A stretch of DNA of 64,000 bases from Campylobacter concisus UNSWCS (GCF_000466685.1 NZ_ANNG01000038.1:25323-89322), one strand, 5' to 3'; positions 14,907 to 24,472 are shown, counted from the stretch's first letter. Numbers and translations: made by a program. Notes: generated from the letters alone by a model not told the origin.

Positions 14907-17356
14907 TGCGACAAATTTTTAAATTTATCATTGCCAAAAATAAGCTTGTTATCTCGCTTGTGCTAGTTCTAAGCGTAGTTTTTGGCTACCTTAGCACAAA
15001 GCTTAGCATCGACGCTTCAGCTGAGACCTTGCTGCTTGAGCATGACCCAGATCTAAAAGCCTATAGGCAGATCGCAAAGCGCTACGACTCGCCAGGGCTT
15101 TTGGTGGTCGCTTTTACCCCAAAAGATGATCTTTTTTCACCTAAAAATTTAGAGCTTATTAAAAATTTAAGTGACGAGCTAGCCAAAAACGATATGGTTA
15201 GCAGCGTCATCTCTATCTTAAACGTCCCACTTTTAAATAGCGTAAAAGGTGGCGTGACAGGCATCTTAGATCACACTCCAACACTAAGTGATAAAGATAT
15301 AAATATCTCAAAAGCAAAGCTTGAGTTTGCAAAAAGCCCCATTTATAGCGGAAATTTGATAAGCAAAGATCTAAAAACCACAGCGATCGCGCTAAATTTA
15401 AAGCAAGATGATAAATTTAACGAGCTTTTAAATGAGCGAAATTTACTTAGCCAAAAAGAGTCAAACGGCACTATCACGCAGGCTGAAAAAGAGAAATTTA
15501 AAGCGCTTTTAGCGGAGTTTAAAGCCTACCGTGATGAGCTTAGAAAGAGCGATCACAAAAACCTTGAAGCCATAAAGGCAGCCATCGCTAAATTTAACGC
15601 AAATGACGAGCTGTTTTTGGGCGGTGCGAATATGATCGCTGATGATATGATAGGCTTTATAAAGAGCGATCTTTTGGTTTACGGCCTAAGCGTTCTAGCG
15701 CTTCTTAGCTTTAGTTTGTGGCTATTTTTCAGACAGGTTAGATGGATCGTCTTGCCGATGTTTATCTGCGCGGTAAGTGCCATTTTTACGACCGGGATTT
15801 TTGGTATGTTTGGCTGGGAAGTGACGGTCATTAGCTCAAACTACATCGCACTTCAGCTAATTATCACCATCTCAACAGTCATCCACTTAGTCGTTAGCTA
15901 TAGAGAATTTTACGCAAGGCATCCAAAATACAGTCAAAATCAGCTAATTTATCTGACCCTTCGTGACAAATTTTCTCCATCTTTTTGGGCGATATTTACG
16001 ACAGTCATTGGCTTTAGCTCACTAATGAGTGCCGATATAAAGCCAGTTATCATGCTTGGCATTATGATGAGTGCTGGCATTAGCGTTTCACTTGTGCTTG
16101 CATTTTTGCTATTTGGCGCGATAAATGTAAATTTAAAGAAGCTTGCTCCTGTTAGGACATTTGAAAACAGCTTTAAATTTACAAAATACTGCGCAAATTT
16201 AGCCCTAAACTCAAGAAAGATCATCTACGCAGTTTGCGTGCTAGTTGTCTGCTTTGGTGTTTATGGCATCAGTAAGATAAAGGTTGAAAACAGCTTCATT
16301 GGCTATTTTAAAGAGAGCACACAGATCCGCCAAGGCATGCAGGTCATCGACACAAAGCTTGGTGGCACGATCCCAGTTGATGTGATAGTGAAATTTAAAG
16401 AGAGCGAGCCAAAACAAGAAAAAAGTGATGAGAAAGATGACTTTGAAAGCGAGTTTGAAAACGACGCAAAGAGCGCAAAATACTGGTTTAACAGCTACCA
16501 CACAAGAGTTGCAGAAAAAGTTCATGACTATCTAAAAGAGCAAAATTTTGTAGGCAACGTAAGCTCTCTTGCAACGCTTATAAAGGCGATAAAAGAGCTA
16601 AATAACGGCGTTAGTGATGATTTTTTGCTAGCTGCGATGTATGAAAAACTACCACTTGAGTATAAAAAGATTTTGCTAAGTCCTTATGTAAGCGTCGAAA
16701 ACGACGAGCTTAGATTTAGCCTAAGGATCGTTGATAGCGATCCAAAGCTTAGACGAAATTTATTTCTAAAAGAGCTTAGAGAAGGGCTTTTGAAGCTTAC
16801 TAAAAATGACAACGTAAGCATCGAAGTTGTTGGTATGATGGTGCTTTATAACAACATGCTTCAAAATTTACTTAGCTCGCAGGTTGATACATTTGGACTA
16901 ACGGTTGTGATACTTTTTGTTATATTTTGCTTTGTTTTTAGAAGCATTAAGCTTGCGACCATCGCCATTGTTTCAAATTTGATCCCGCTTTGCACCCTTT
17001 TTGGCGTGATGGGATTTTTTGGCATACCGCTTGATGTGATGAGCATTACGATAGCTGCCATTAGTATAGGCATCGGCGTTGATGATATCATCCACTACAT
17101 CCACCGCTTCAAAGAGGAGCTGCTTACAAAGGGCGTTTTTGAAAGCATCAAGGCTGCACACGCTAGCATCGGATATGCGATGTATTACACCTCATTTACC
17201 ATTTTTCTTGGCTTTAGCGTGATGATAACTAGCAACTTTATACCGACTATTTATTTTGGTTTGCTAACTGATCTTGTTATGGTATTTATGCTGCTTGGCG
17301 CACTCATCATCTTGCCAAGTTTGATAGCAAGCTTTGTGAAAAAGCGCGAGGTATAA
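14906..17356 (+). CDS. MMPL/RND-family transporter, predicted lipid exporter
   Basis: An 816-aa protein with the duplicated RND layout: one N-terminal helix (about residues 12-30), a large periplasmic loop (to about 250), five or six helices (about 258-420), another helix and second loop (about 430-635), and a final block of helices (about 640-810). FGLTVVILFVIFCFVFRS and the SIGIGVDDIIHYIHRFKEE stretch (proton relay Asp pair near residue 722) are typical of the MMPL/HpnN group. It belongs to the mlaA-mlaC operon, so a role in phospholipid or other lipid movement is the best guess. It converges on the BON-domain gene with 2 bases between stops. Confidence 0.85.
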   Translation: MRQIFKFIIAKNKLVISLVLVLSVVFGYLSTKLSIDASAETLLLEHDPDLKAYRQIAKRYDSPGLLVVAFTPKDDLFSPKNLELIKNLSDELAKNDMVSSVISILNVPLLNSVKGGVTGILDHTPTLSDKDINISKAKLEFAKSPIYSGNLISKDLKTTAIALNLKQDDKFNELLNERNLLSQKESNGTITQAEKEKFKALLAEFKAYRDELRKSDHKNLEAIKAAIAKFNANDELFLGGANMIADDMIGFIKSDLLVYGLSVLALLSFSLWLFFRQVRWIVLPMFICAVSAIFTTGIFGMFGWEVTVISSNYIALQLIITISTVIHLVVSYREFYARHPKYSQNQLIYLTLRDKFSPSFWAIFTTVIGFSSLMSADIKPVIMLGIMMSAGISVSLVLAFLLFGAINVNLKKLAPVRTFENSFKFTKYCANLALNSRKIIYAVCVLVVCFGVYGISKIKVENSFIGYFKESTQIRQGMQVIDTKLGGTIPVDVIVKFKESEPKQEKSDEKDDFESEFENDAKSAKYWFNSYHTRVAEKVHDYLKEQNFVGNVSSLATLIKAIKELNNGVSDDFLLAAMYEKLPLEYKKILLSPYVSVENDELRFSLRIVDSDPKLRRNLFLKELREGLLKLTKNDNVSIEVVGMMVLYNNMLQNLLSSQVDTFGLTVVILFVIFCFVFRSIKLATIAIVSNLIPLCTLFGVMGFFGIPLDVMSITIAAISIGIGVDDIIHYIHRFKEELLTKGVFESIKAAHASIGYAMYYTSFTIFLGFSVMITSNFIPTIYFGLLTDLVMVFMLLGALIILPSLIASFVKKREV

Positions 17357-17358
17357 AT

Positions 17359-17934
17359 TTATTTGATAACTTTGATAAACGAATAGACATCAGCCACGCC
17401 GTCAATGTGCTTAGCGTACCAAATGGCGTGCTTTTCTTGCTCGATGCTATCTACCACACCGCTAAAAACAACGTCACAGCCAACGATGCTAACTCGCACA
17501 TTTGTGCCCTCAACGACGCTATCTTTAAAGAGATTTTGCTTTAAATTTGCAAGTATGCTTAGGCTATCGCACGGATACTCGCTCTTTTTTACCCTAAGAT
17601 AGGTGTAAATTTTGCGCACTCCGTCTGTGCTTTTTGCAAGCTCAACTAGCTTATCTTCAAGCTCTTTGCTATCAACAAGCCCTATGAGATAGGCGTCGCC
17701 ATAAAAGACCTCTATCTCGATGTCAATGTTGCTAAGTCCTTTTGAAAACAAAATTTTGCTTTGTAGCTTGCTTTGGATAAATTTATCACGAGAGATCGAG
17801 TAGATGCCGCGCTTGTCGCGAGAAATGGAGTATGCGTCATATACATTTAGCGGCGCTGTTGCTGGGGTGAGGACTGAGGAGCAAGAGCAAAAAAATAAGA
17901 CCAAAAATGCAAAAACGCTAAATTTAGAAATCAT
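17359..17934 (-). CDS. BON-domain lipoprotein
   Basis: A 191-aa protein with a lipoprotein signal (hydrophobic run ending LFFCSC, lipid-attachment Cys near residue 16-18). Two BON domains follow: about residues 48-115 (KLQSKILFSKGLSNIDIEIEVFYGDAYLIGLV and GVRKIYTYL) and about 120-191 (LAILANLKQ-like stretch, VSIVGCDVVFSGVV, GVADVYSFIKV). BON domains bind membranes. The arrangement resembles OsmY/DolP-type envelope proteins, consistent with the neighbouring mla operon. It runs opposite to that operon. Confidence 0.8.
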   Translation of the reverse strand: MISKFSVFAFLVLFFCSCSSVLTPATAPLNVYDAYSISRDKRGIYSISRDKFIQSKLQSKILFSKGLSNIDIEIEVFYGDAYLIGLVDSKELEDKLVELAKSTDGVRKIYTYLRVKKSEYPCDSLSILANLKQNLFKDSVVEGTNVRVSIVGCDVVFSGVVDSIEQEKHAIWYAKHIDGVADVYSFIKVIK

Positions 17935-17994
17935 AAATCCTTTTGTAATTTCAAAAAGTTTATAGAAAATGGGCTAAAATTTATCTAAATCTGC

Positions 17995-18000
17995 TAAAAT
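17995..18000 (+). promoter_or_regulatory. Candidate -10 box for selC
   Basis: TAAAAT preceded by TGC ends 9 bases before the mature tRNA-Sec. Transcription would start within a few bases of the tRNA 5' end. The upstream DNA is AT-rich, as expected for a Campylobacter sigma70 promoter. Confidence 0.4.
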
Positions 18001-18009
18001 AACACGCAC

Positions 18010-18107
18010 GGAGGATAAAGTAATCTGGTGATGCTCACGGGCTTCAAACCCGATGACTGGGCGGTTGACCGTCTGGTGGGGAGTTCGATTCTCTCATCCT
18101 CTCGCCA
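18010..18107 (+). tRNA. selC: Selenocysteine tRNA (anticodon TCA)
   Basis: The anticodon loop CTTCAAA (18042-18048), with anticodon TCA at 18044-18046, sits on a GGG/CCC stem. A long variable arm follows (about 18055-18077, GGGCGG / CCGTCT). The T arm has a 5-bp stem (18079-18083 with 18091-18095) and loop TTCGATT. At about 98 bases it is as long as known tRNA-Sec species, and GCCA is encoded at 18104-18107. The acceptor end is unusual: bases 18010-18016 pair with 18096-18102 (the first as G-U), which leaves C103 unpaired before GCCA. No selenoprotein gene lies in the window; Sec-containing formate dehydrogenase is the usual client in Campylobacter. Confidence 0.92.
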
Positions 18108-18221
18108 CTTTTACTTCTTTAATTTCTACTTTTTAAATGATTTTTTTGATTTTAAGGCACAGTTAGCTAGTAAATTTTAAAAATAATGGTGTGATTTAAA
18201 CAACCATCTTAAATTTAAAGT

Positions 18222-18563
18222 TTAAATTTTTATATCCAAAACGTGCGGTTCTTCGCTCTCTTCTTCGCTATCAAGCTCGTCTTCAAAGACCTCTTCATCT
18301 TTAGCTTTTGCGTTTTGCTCTTCGTTCTCAAACTCGCTCGCCTCTTCTTCGCTCTTTTGACGCTCGTGCTCTTTTTCAGGGTCTATTTTATATGACTCCT
18401 CCATCGGACGCACCTCTTGTATCTCCTCGTTTTGCTGGGTGGCTAGCTCAGATGCCATTAGCGCTTGCATGTCAAAACGTGCTTGCTGGTTTGCATGCAC
18501 CTGCGAGACGACTGGGGCGTTTTGGTTGATGAAGTTGCTGTTTCCTAAAGGTGTTACCGCCAT
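18222..18563 (-). CDS. Small acidic protein, unknown function
   Basis: A 113-aa protein with no membrane segment. The N-terminal 50 residues are Asn/Gln-rich and contain TPLGNSNFINQNAPVVSQVHA. The C-terminal half is strongly acidic, with long Glu/Asp/Lys stretches (about residues 60-105), likely disordered, ending in HVLDIKI. It starts 2 bases after the NFACT gene stop codon on the same strand, so the two are probably co-transcribed. I recognise no family. The acidic tail might mimic nucleic acid or bind a basic partner, but this is a guess. Confidence 0.65.
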   Translation of the reverse strand: MAVTPLGNSNFINQNAPVVSQVHANQQARFDMQALMASELATQQNEEIQEVRPMEESYKIDPEKEHERQKSEEEASEFENEEQNAKAKDEEVFEDELDSEEESEEPHVLDIKI

Positions 18564-18565
18564 TT

Positions 18566-19888
18566 TTAGCCTTTATTTATGATGATCGTTTTGTAGTTTG
18601 TGTAAGTGACATTTGCGCCATTTTCGCGCCTTAAATTTTCACGTTTAGTGTAATCCACCTCATATCTGCCAGCCCCTTTTACGCTAAATTCCACGCAAAA
18701 TTTAGCAGCCATCTCTAGCACGTCCTCTGGCACTTTGCTCTTGTTTGTCTTGATGATGACGTGAGCGCTTGGGGCGTCTTTTAGATGAAGCCAGATATCG
18801 TCTTTTTTGGCGAGATCGAGCAAATTTATATTGCCTTTTTCGTTTCTGCCAACTAAAATTTTAAATTCCCTAACGTAAAAAATTTCAGCATTTTCGCTCA
18901 CATCTTTTATGTGTCTCTCTCTTTGTTTTGCTTTGTTTTTTGGGCTTAAAATTTCAAGCTCGTAAGCACTTTTTGCCTCTTTTAAAAGTGACTTTAGCCC
19001 TTCTAAAAACTCGATCTTTTCGCTTAAATTTCTCTTTTCTATCTCCACACCAAGGGCTTTTGCACGAAGTTTTTTTGATCTTGAGTAAAATTCATTTGCG
19101 CTATTTTTTGGCGTATCGCTAAGAGTTAGTTTTATCTCATTGCCGTCAAAATCATTAAGAGAAATTTCTCTCTCATAGCCTTTAAAATTTGCCAAATTTG
19201 CAAGCAAGAGCGTGCCGTAGTTTGCAAACTCCTCGCTCTTTTTCATAAGCTCATCTTTATCTTCAAGCGAGTTTAAAATTTCGCTCATGCTATCTATCTT
19301 TTTTTGCACGCTAGCAAGCTTTGCCTCTTTTAAGCTAGCTATCCTAGACTCGTTTATCCTAGCTGCTTCACTTCTAAAAAAGGCCTCAAAGTCCGTTATC
19401 GGCTCGCACGGCTTTTCTTTTATAGCGATGGCTGGCAGCTCTTTTAAAACCTCGCCAGTTTCTATCTTGCGGTAACTATTGTCAATATGTCTTAGCGCCT
19501 CGATGATCACGCTATTTTCGTCAGTTATCACGGCGTTTGTAAAGCGGCCTGTAAATTCAAGATAAAGGATGAAATTTTCGCTTTTATATGAGCCACTTTG
19601 CGTGCAGGTAAATTTTAAAATTCTATTGTCTTTTAGGCACTCGACGCTTTTTATATGTGAGGCGTTAAAGCGTTTTTTTAGGACATTATCAAAGGGTGCT
19701 TGATAAATTTTCGCCTCTTTTAGCTCGTCATCTTTATAGATAGCAGAGTTTGACTTATTTAGATCAAAGATGATCTTTTCGCCGCTAAATTCGATAAGTA
19801 TAGCCATGTCGCTTACACGCTTTGCCTGGCTTATCTTTTTAAATTTTGATAGATAACTTGCTATTTGAACTAAATGTGCGTACTTCAT
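18566..19888 (-). CDS. NFACT (RqcH/Tae2-like) family protein
   Basis: A 440-aa member of the family formerly named fibronectin-binding (FbpA), now linked to ribosome-associated quality control. An N-terminal NFACT-N-like region (about 1-190) is followed by a coiled coil (about 190-320, with many Lys/Glu/Leu) and the C-terminal NFACT-R/DUF814 domain (FKILVGRNEKGNINLLDLAKKDDIWLHLKDAPSAHVIIKT, about 340-380). It is shorter than B. subtilis RqcH (about 570 aa), mainly in the N-terminal half. RqcH adds alanine tails to stalled chains on 50S subunits; whether this short form does so is open. Confidence 0.82.
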   Translation of the reverse strand: MKYAHLVQIASYLSKFKKISQAKRVSDMAILIEFSGEKIIFDLNKSNSAIYKDDELKEAKIYQAPFDNVLKKRFNASHIKSVECLKDNRILKFTCTQSGSYKSENFILYLEFTGRFTNAVITDENSVIIEALRHIDNSYRKIETGEVLKELPAIAIKEKPCEPITDFEAFFRSEAARINESRIASLKEAKLASVQKKIDSMSEILNSLEDKDELMKKSEEFANYGTLLLANLANFKGYEREISLNDFDGNEIKLTLSDTPKNSANEFYSRSKKLRAKALGVEIEKRNLSEKIEFLEGLKSLLKEAKSAYELEILSPKNKAKQRERHIKDVSENAEIFYVREFKILVGRNEKGNINLLDLAKKDDIWLHLKDAPSAHVIIKTNKSKVPEDVLEMAAKFCVEFSVKGAGRYEVDYTKRENLRRENGANVTYTNYKTIIINKG

Positions 19889-19959
19889 GCGGGGATTATA
19901 TCAGAAATGTTGCAAAAATGTTTTAACAAAGAGTCCTAGCTGGCTTGCTAGGACAAAAG

Positions 19960-21936
19960 TTAAAATTTGTTTTTAGCGACCTCTTTTACGATCTGATCAG
20001 CGATCTCATCGACCTCGTTTGTGGCCTTGTTTGTTTGATTTGCCACTTCGAGATTTTCTTTTGTTAGGTTGTCGATGTCAGCAACTAGCGTGTTTATCTG
20101 AGCGATCGCTATGGTTTGCTCATTTATGGCTGCACTCATATCATCGATGTTTTGCGTTAGGATATTTGCATTTGCTTCGATCTCGCCAAGGCTTTTTTGC
20201 GTGCGCTCAGCTAAATTTCTAACCTCATCAGCCACAACCGCAAAGCCTCTGCCATGCTCACCTGCACGTGCTGCTTCTATGGCAGCGTTAAGGGCTAGTA
20301 AATTTGTCTGATCGGCGATGTCGTGGATGATGGTGATGATATTTTTTATCTCCTCGGATTGCCTTTTGACATCATCAGATCTTGCATTTACCTGCCTCAT
20401 AGACGCACTCATTTGCTCAACCGCAGCCGCACCCTCAGAGAGCGATGTGGCACTCTTGTTTGCTTTAGTCGTTAGCTCTTGCATGTAGCCTTTTAGCGCT
20501 TTAGCGCGGTCTTCTAGCAGTTTTGCGACATCTTCATTATTTTTTAGCATCTGTGCGATCTTATCGCCAAGTGCGTCGATGCCTTTTGCGATGACGCCTT
20601 CGTCGTTTATTCTAGCGGTAAAGTCGTTTTTAAAGTAAATTTCTAGCGCTTTCAAGATATCGTGCTCATTTGAAGCGATATTTGTTTTTAATGAGTCACG
20701 TAGATCGCTAAATGCCTCTTTTAGCTTTAGCAGAGCTTGGCTATTTGTCGTCGCTTCAAGCGTCGCTCTAAAGTCGCCACCTTTTATCTTGCTTACAAAT
20801 TCTTGCGTTTTGGCTAGAAATTCGCGCTCACTATTTAAATTTTCTTTTGTGCTTTCTATATTTTCGTTGATGATACTAGCCATAACGCCTAGCTCGTCGC
20901 TGCTTTTTAGCTTGATAGGCTCGACGTTTGAAGTTTTGTTGTTTATAAATTTAAAGACCTCGATTAGCCCGTTTTGTATCGTTAAAACTGGCCTTAAGAA
21001 GTATCTAACGACCACGATGATGGCGATGATGACTGAGATCAAAAATAGGCTAAACATCAAAATTTGCTTGTTTGAAGCGCTTTTTATCTCAGCTACAAAC
21101 TCATCAGCATCAGCCACTATACAGACGTTCCAGCCTGTTAGTTTTTGCTTTTGGCAGTAGATGACGTTTCTCATGCCGTTATAGAAAAATAGCGAGACTT
21201 TGTCACCTTCTATGCTGTTTTTCATATTTTCTTTGATGAGATTTTTGTAGCTTTCATCTTCTTTTGAGACTAAATTTATATCAGGATGAACTATCACTTT
21301 GCCGTTATCATCGGCGATCATGATGTTTGAGGTTTTAGTTGTTTTTATCTCTAAAAGCTCTTCGCTAAGGCCGTTTAAGAAGATATTTGCGCCGATTACC
21401 GCTACAAGCTTGTGGTTACTATCAAAGATAGGAGCGTAGGCTGTGATGGTTAAATTCTTTGTCGTGACATCTACGTATGGTTCTGAAAATCCAGGCTTGC
21501 CGCTGCTGCTCGCACCCTTAAACCAAGCCCTCGTGCGACCGTCAAAATTTGGTATCAAAAATGGCTCGTTGTTTTTCAAAAGATCAGTCTTGATGACGTT
21601 GCCGTTATCTGCATAGCCCACAAATAGCGCGTCAAATGGCGAAATGACAAACGCACCCTTTAGCGCCTCAGCTATATCGTCCCTGCTGGCGTAGGTCTTT
21701 TTATCCTCTAGCTCTTTTGCAAAGGTTTGCACCATGTGAAGTCTTGACTTTAAAAACTCATCGACAAAATACATCGTCGATTTTAGACCAGTTTTACGCA
21801 CATTGTTGTAGGACTGAATTTTTTCCGATTTGGAATTTGAGTAGTTTATGCTAAAAAATATGCCTATGCCTATTAGCATCCAAGCTGTCAGCAAAAAGGC
21901 TATCTTGTTAGACAAGCTAGAAAAAAGTCTTTTCAT
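19960..21936 (-). CDS. Methyl-accepting chemotaxis protein with Cache sensor
   Basis: A 658-aa chemoreceptor. Order: cytoplasmic stub, helix TM1 (about 11-29), periplasmic double-Cache domain (about 33-280; [54 protein letters not shown]), TM2 (about 292-312), a HAMP-like linker, and the signalling domain with the conserved hairpin tip [38 protein letters not shown] (about 542-579). There is no CheR/CheB-docking pentapeptide at the C-terminus. Cache domains of this type often bind amino acids or organic acids; the ligand cannot be inferred here. It stands alone. Confidence 0.93.
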   Translation of the reverse strand: MKRLFSSLSNKIAFLLTAWMLIGIGIFFSINYSNSKSEKIQSYNNVRKTGLKSTMYFVDEFLKSRLHMVQTFAKELEDKKTYASRDDIAEALKGAFVISPFDALFVGYADNGNVIKTDLLKNNEPFLIPNFDGRTRAWFKGASSSGKPGFSEPYVDVTTKNLTITAYAPIFDSNHKLVAVIGANIFLNGLSEELLEIKTTKTSNIMIADDNGKVIVHPDINLVSKEDESYKNLIKENMKNSIEGDKVSLFFYNGMRNVIYCQKQKLTGWNVCIVADADEFVAEIKSASNKQILMFSLFLISVIIAIIVVVRYFLRPVLTIQNGLIEVFKFINNKTSNVEPIKLKSSDELGVMASIINENIESTKENLNSEREFLAKTQEFVSKIKGGDFRATLEATTNSQALLKLKEAFSDLRDSLKTNIASNEHDILKALEIYFKNDFTARINDEGVIAKGIDALGDKIAQMLKNNEDVAKLLEDRAKALKGYMQELTTKANKSATSLSEGAAAVEQMSASMRQVNARSDDVKRQSEEIKNIITIIHDIADQTNLLALNAAIEAARAGEHGRGFAVVADEVRNLAERTQKSLGEIEANANILTQNIDDMSAAINEQTIAIAQINTLVADIDNLTKENLEVANQTNKATNEVDEIADQIVKEVAKNKF

Positions 21937-22321
21937 CTTAAATCCTTTTAAAATTTTCGGCGTATTTTATAATAAAAGTTAAATAATATCTCTTAATTTT
22001 TATTTTTAAGAAAAAATGGCAAAAAGTAGCTAAATAACGCTTGTTATGATAAATTTTGCTAAATTTTATTAATTTAATTATCCAAAGTAATAAACAAAGT
22101 ATTTTAGGGATTTAGAATGAAATTTAAGGCTAAATTTGACGTTGAATTTATTTTAATTGCTTAAATTATAATTTTAAAATATATAGATAATAAAAGTAGT
22201 ATTTTTATGGAGATTGTGAAATTTTCATAAATATAATGTAAATTAATTCATTAAAAATTAAATTTCAATTTTATATAATGATAACGATTTTTAAAATAAT
22301 TAATTTTTTAAAGGAGAATAA
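21937..22321. other. Gene-free region with Fur box, between chemoreceptor and TonB receptor
   Basis: 385 bases, very AT-rich, divergent promoters for the two flanking genes. Besides the Fur box near 22283, I see only a 15-codon open frame at 22117-22164 with a poor AGGGA site ahead, which is not convincing as a gene. Confidence 0.5.
22274..22292 (+). promoter_or_regulatory. Fur box upstream of siderophore receptor
   Basis: This 19-base site matches the classical Fur box consensus at 14 of 19 positions, with the core ATAATGATAA intact. It lies 30 bases before the receptor start codon, where bound Fe-Fur would block transcription. Iron-repressed control of the receptor is therefore likely. Confidence 0.7.
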
Positions 22322-24442
22322 TTGAGTAAATTTCGCATTAGTATCGCACTTTGTTTTGCTGTTTCTGCTTTAAATGCTGCTGATGTAAATTTAGAAGGCG
22401 TGAGCGTAGAAGATAGCGCTGATGATGGTTATAGGGCGACAACGAGCGAAGTTGGCAAGACAAATACACCTATCCTTGAGATACCACAAACCGTAAATGT
22501 CGTGACAGCGCAGCAGCTAAAAGACAAAAAGCCAGAGACGCTAGCCGAGAGCCTTCAAAACGTGAGCGGCGTTAGCTATGGCAACACAACAGGCGGCGTA
22601 TTTGACGCTATCGTCAAGCGTGGATTTTTTAGCGAGCGTGACGGCTCAATAATGCGCAACGGCGTGCCAGCAGGCGTTATGGATAGCTTTAATAAAACAG
22701 TTGAAACGGTTGAAGTATTAAAAGGTCCAGCTAGCTTACTTTACGGCCCACAAGATCCGGGTGGCGTTATCAATATGGTAACCAAAAAACCGCTTTACGA
22801 CCGCATTCATAATGAAATTTGGACGGGAATAGGAAATAGAAAATATCGGGGCATCGGGTTTGATACGACCGGACCGATAGCAGATAGCGGGTTTGCTTAT
22901 AGACTAATCTTTGATTATTCGAAAAAGGATTATTGGAGAAATTTCGGCGATTTTGAAAATCTCCTTATAGCTCCAACCATCTCATATAAAGGCGATGATT
23001 ACCGAATAAATTTAGGCTATACGCACTCAAAAACGACTAAGCCTTACGATAGAGGCGCGTATATACTACCTAAAGCAACCGCCGGATATGCCGCGGGAAC
23101 TATTTTTGGCGCTGATAAACAAAGATTCGACGAAAAAGAAGCGTATATTGACGCCAAAACAGATACCGTCGATTTAAATTTCGAGAAAAATATCGGCGAA
23201 GCATGGCTTTTAAAAGCCGCGTATGCATTAACTCGGTCCACGCATAAGTATTCAGACATCATCGTTACCAATCCTAGAAATTTAACGAACGCCGAGCGTA
23301 GATACCAATATTTCGACGACTTTATACATCGAACCCACGCTGGTAGCGTTACGCTAAACGGCATAGTTGATACTGGCACTATATCTCACAACTTGCTATT
23401 TGGCGTCGATTACAAAGACTACTATAGGGCAAGATCGGGCGCTTGGTCTAATACGATAGGTAGGATAAATTTATTAAACGGCGTTGCGGCGTCCGGAGCA
23501 TCTTGGTCGGCTGTCTCAAGGCAAAATAATATAATAAAAGTTAAGCAAAAAACCGTCGGAGGTTATATTCAAGATAGTATAAATTTAACCGACGAGCTTA
23601 TATTGTCTCTTGGTCTTAGATACGAGTATTATGATTCGCTAGGCAGAAGAAGCGCAACTGGTAAGCCGGTAACCGATCAAACCGATAAAGCGCTAACCTA
23701 TCAGACGGGACTTTTATATCTCATAACGCCAGAGTGGTCAGTCTATACGAACTATGCTACGAGCTTTAAGCCGCAAGTATCGACCTCGGCGGGCGATGCT
23801 ATAACAAATGCCGATCCAGAGGAAGGCAAATCTATCGAAGTTGGAACCAAATTCCAAAACGATAGTATAACCGCAACATTAGCCAGCTTTAAGATAGATA
23901 AGAAAAATATAGGCAGAACCATAACGGAAAACTCGCAACCGGTTGGCGAAGCAACATCCAAAGGTATAGAGTTTGATTTTAACGGCAGAATAATAAGCGG
24001 ATTAAGTCTGTCTACCAGCTATGCCTACACTAAAACCAAAACCGAAAAAGACTCCTATATCGGCATGATCGGTAAACCGCTTGAAGGCACCCCAAAACAC
24101 CAAGGAAGCTTATTTGCCAACTATGATTTCTCCCATTTGGGCGCAAAAGGACTAAGGCTTGGTGGCGGCGCAAGATATTTTGGCTCGTGGTATACGTATT
24201 TTTATAACACGGCGACCAATACGGCTACGCAGTTTAAGCTTCCGAATGCAGTCGTATACGATGCATTTATAAGCTACGATACTAAAATAGCAGGCTATGA
24301 GACGAATTTTGCATTTAACGTTAAAAATCTAACGGATAAAATGTACTTTACTTCTTCTTCAACCGGAACAAATTCAAATATGCTGCCGGTTCAAATGGGC
24401 TACGCTCGCCAGTTTATGCTCACAGCGTCTGTTAAATTTTAA
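22322..24442 (+). CDS. TonB-dependent siderophore receptor
   Basis: A 706-aa outer-membrane receptor of the FhuA/FhuE/FpvA class. It has a signal peptide ending near NAA-DV (residue 20). The plug domain (about 45-155) carries IPQTVNVVTAQQLKD, NVSGVSYG and the hallmark LKGPASLLYGPQDPGGVINMVTKKP. The 22-strand barrel follows and ends in a terminal Phe (LTASVKF). The start is a TTG at 22322 with AAGGAG 5 bases ahead. The codon usage changes about 420 bases in: the 5' part is typical of the genome, while from about 22740 there are many CCG, ACG, TCG, CGG and ATA codons. The barrel was probably acquired by recombination. Ferrichrome-like hydroxamates are plausible ligands, but unproven. Confidence 0.9.
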   Translation: MSKFRISIALCFAVSALNAADVNLEGVSVEDSADDGYRATTSEVGKTNTPILEIPQTVNVVTAQQLKDKKPETLAESLQNVSGVSYGNTTGGVFDAIVKRGFFSERDGSIMRNGVPAGVMDSFNKTVETVEVLKGPASLLYGPQDPGGVINMVTKKPLYDRIHNEIWTGIGNRKYRGIGFDTTGPIADSGFAYRLIFDYSKKDYWRNFGDFENLLIAPTISYKGDDYRINLGYTHSKTTKPYDRGAYILPKATAGYAAGTIFGADKQRFDEKEAYIDAKTDTVDLNFEKNIGEAWLLKAAYALTRSTHKYSDIIVTNPRNLTNAERRYQYFDDFIHRTHAGSVTLNGIVDTGTISHNLLFGVDYKDYYRARSGAWSNTIGRINLLNGVAASGASWSAVSRQNNIIKVKQKTVGGYIQDSINLTDELILSLGLRYEYYDSLGRRSATGKPVTDQTDKALTYQTGLLYLITPEWSVYTNYATSFKPQVSTSAGDAITNADPEEGKSIEVGTKFQNDSITATLASFKIDKKNIGRTITENSQPVGEATSKGIEFDFNGRIISGLSLSTSYAYTKTKTEKDSYIGMIGKPLEGTPKHQGSLFANYDFSHLGAKGLRLGGGARYFGSWYTYFYNTATNTATQFKLPNAVVYDAFISYDTKIAGYETNFAFNVKNLTDKMYFTSSSTGTNSNMLPVQMGYARQFMLTASVKF

Positions 24443-24472
24443 ATTTGCTGGGCCTTTTGGCTCAGTAAATTT
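24441..24472 (+). terminator. Hairpin terminator after TonB receptor
   Basis: Stem AAATTTGCTGGGCC / GGCTCAGTAAATTT (14 bp with two G-U pairs), loop TTTT, followed by TCTTTAAATTT. It overlaps the last two bases of the stop codon. Confidence 0.75.

Noticed and set aside
22117..22164. 15-codon frame with an AGGGA site before the TonB receptor.
   Set aside because: Too short, not followed by anything that it could attenuate, and likely by chance in AT-rich DNA.
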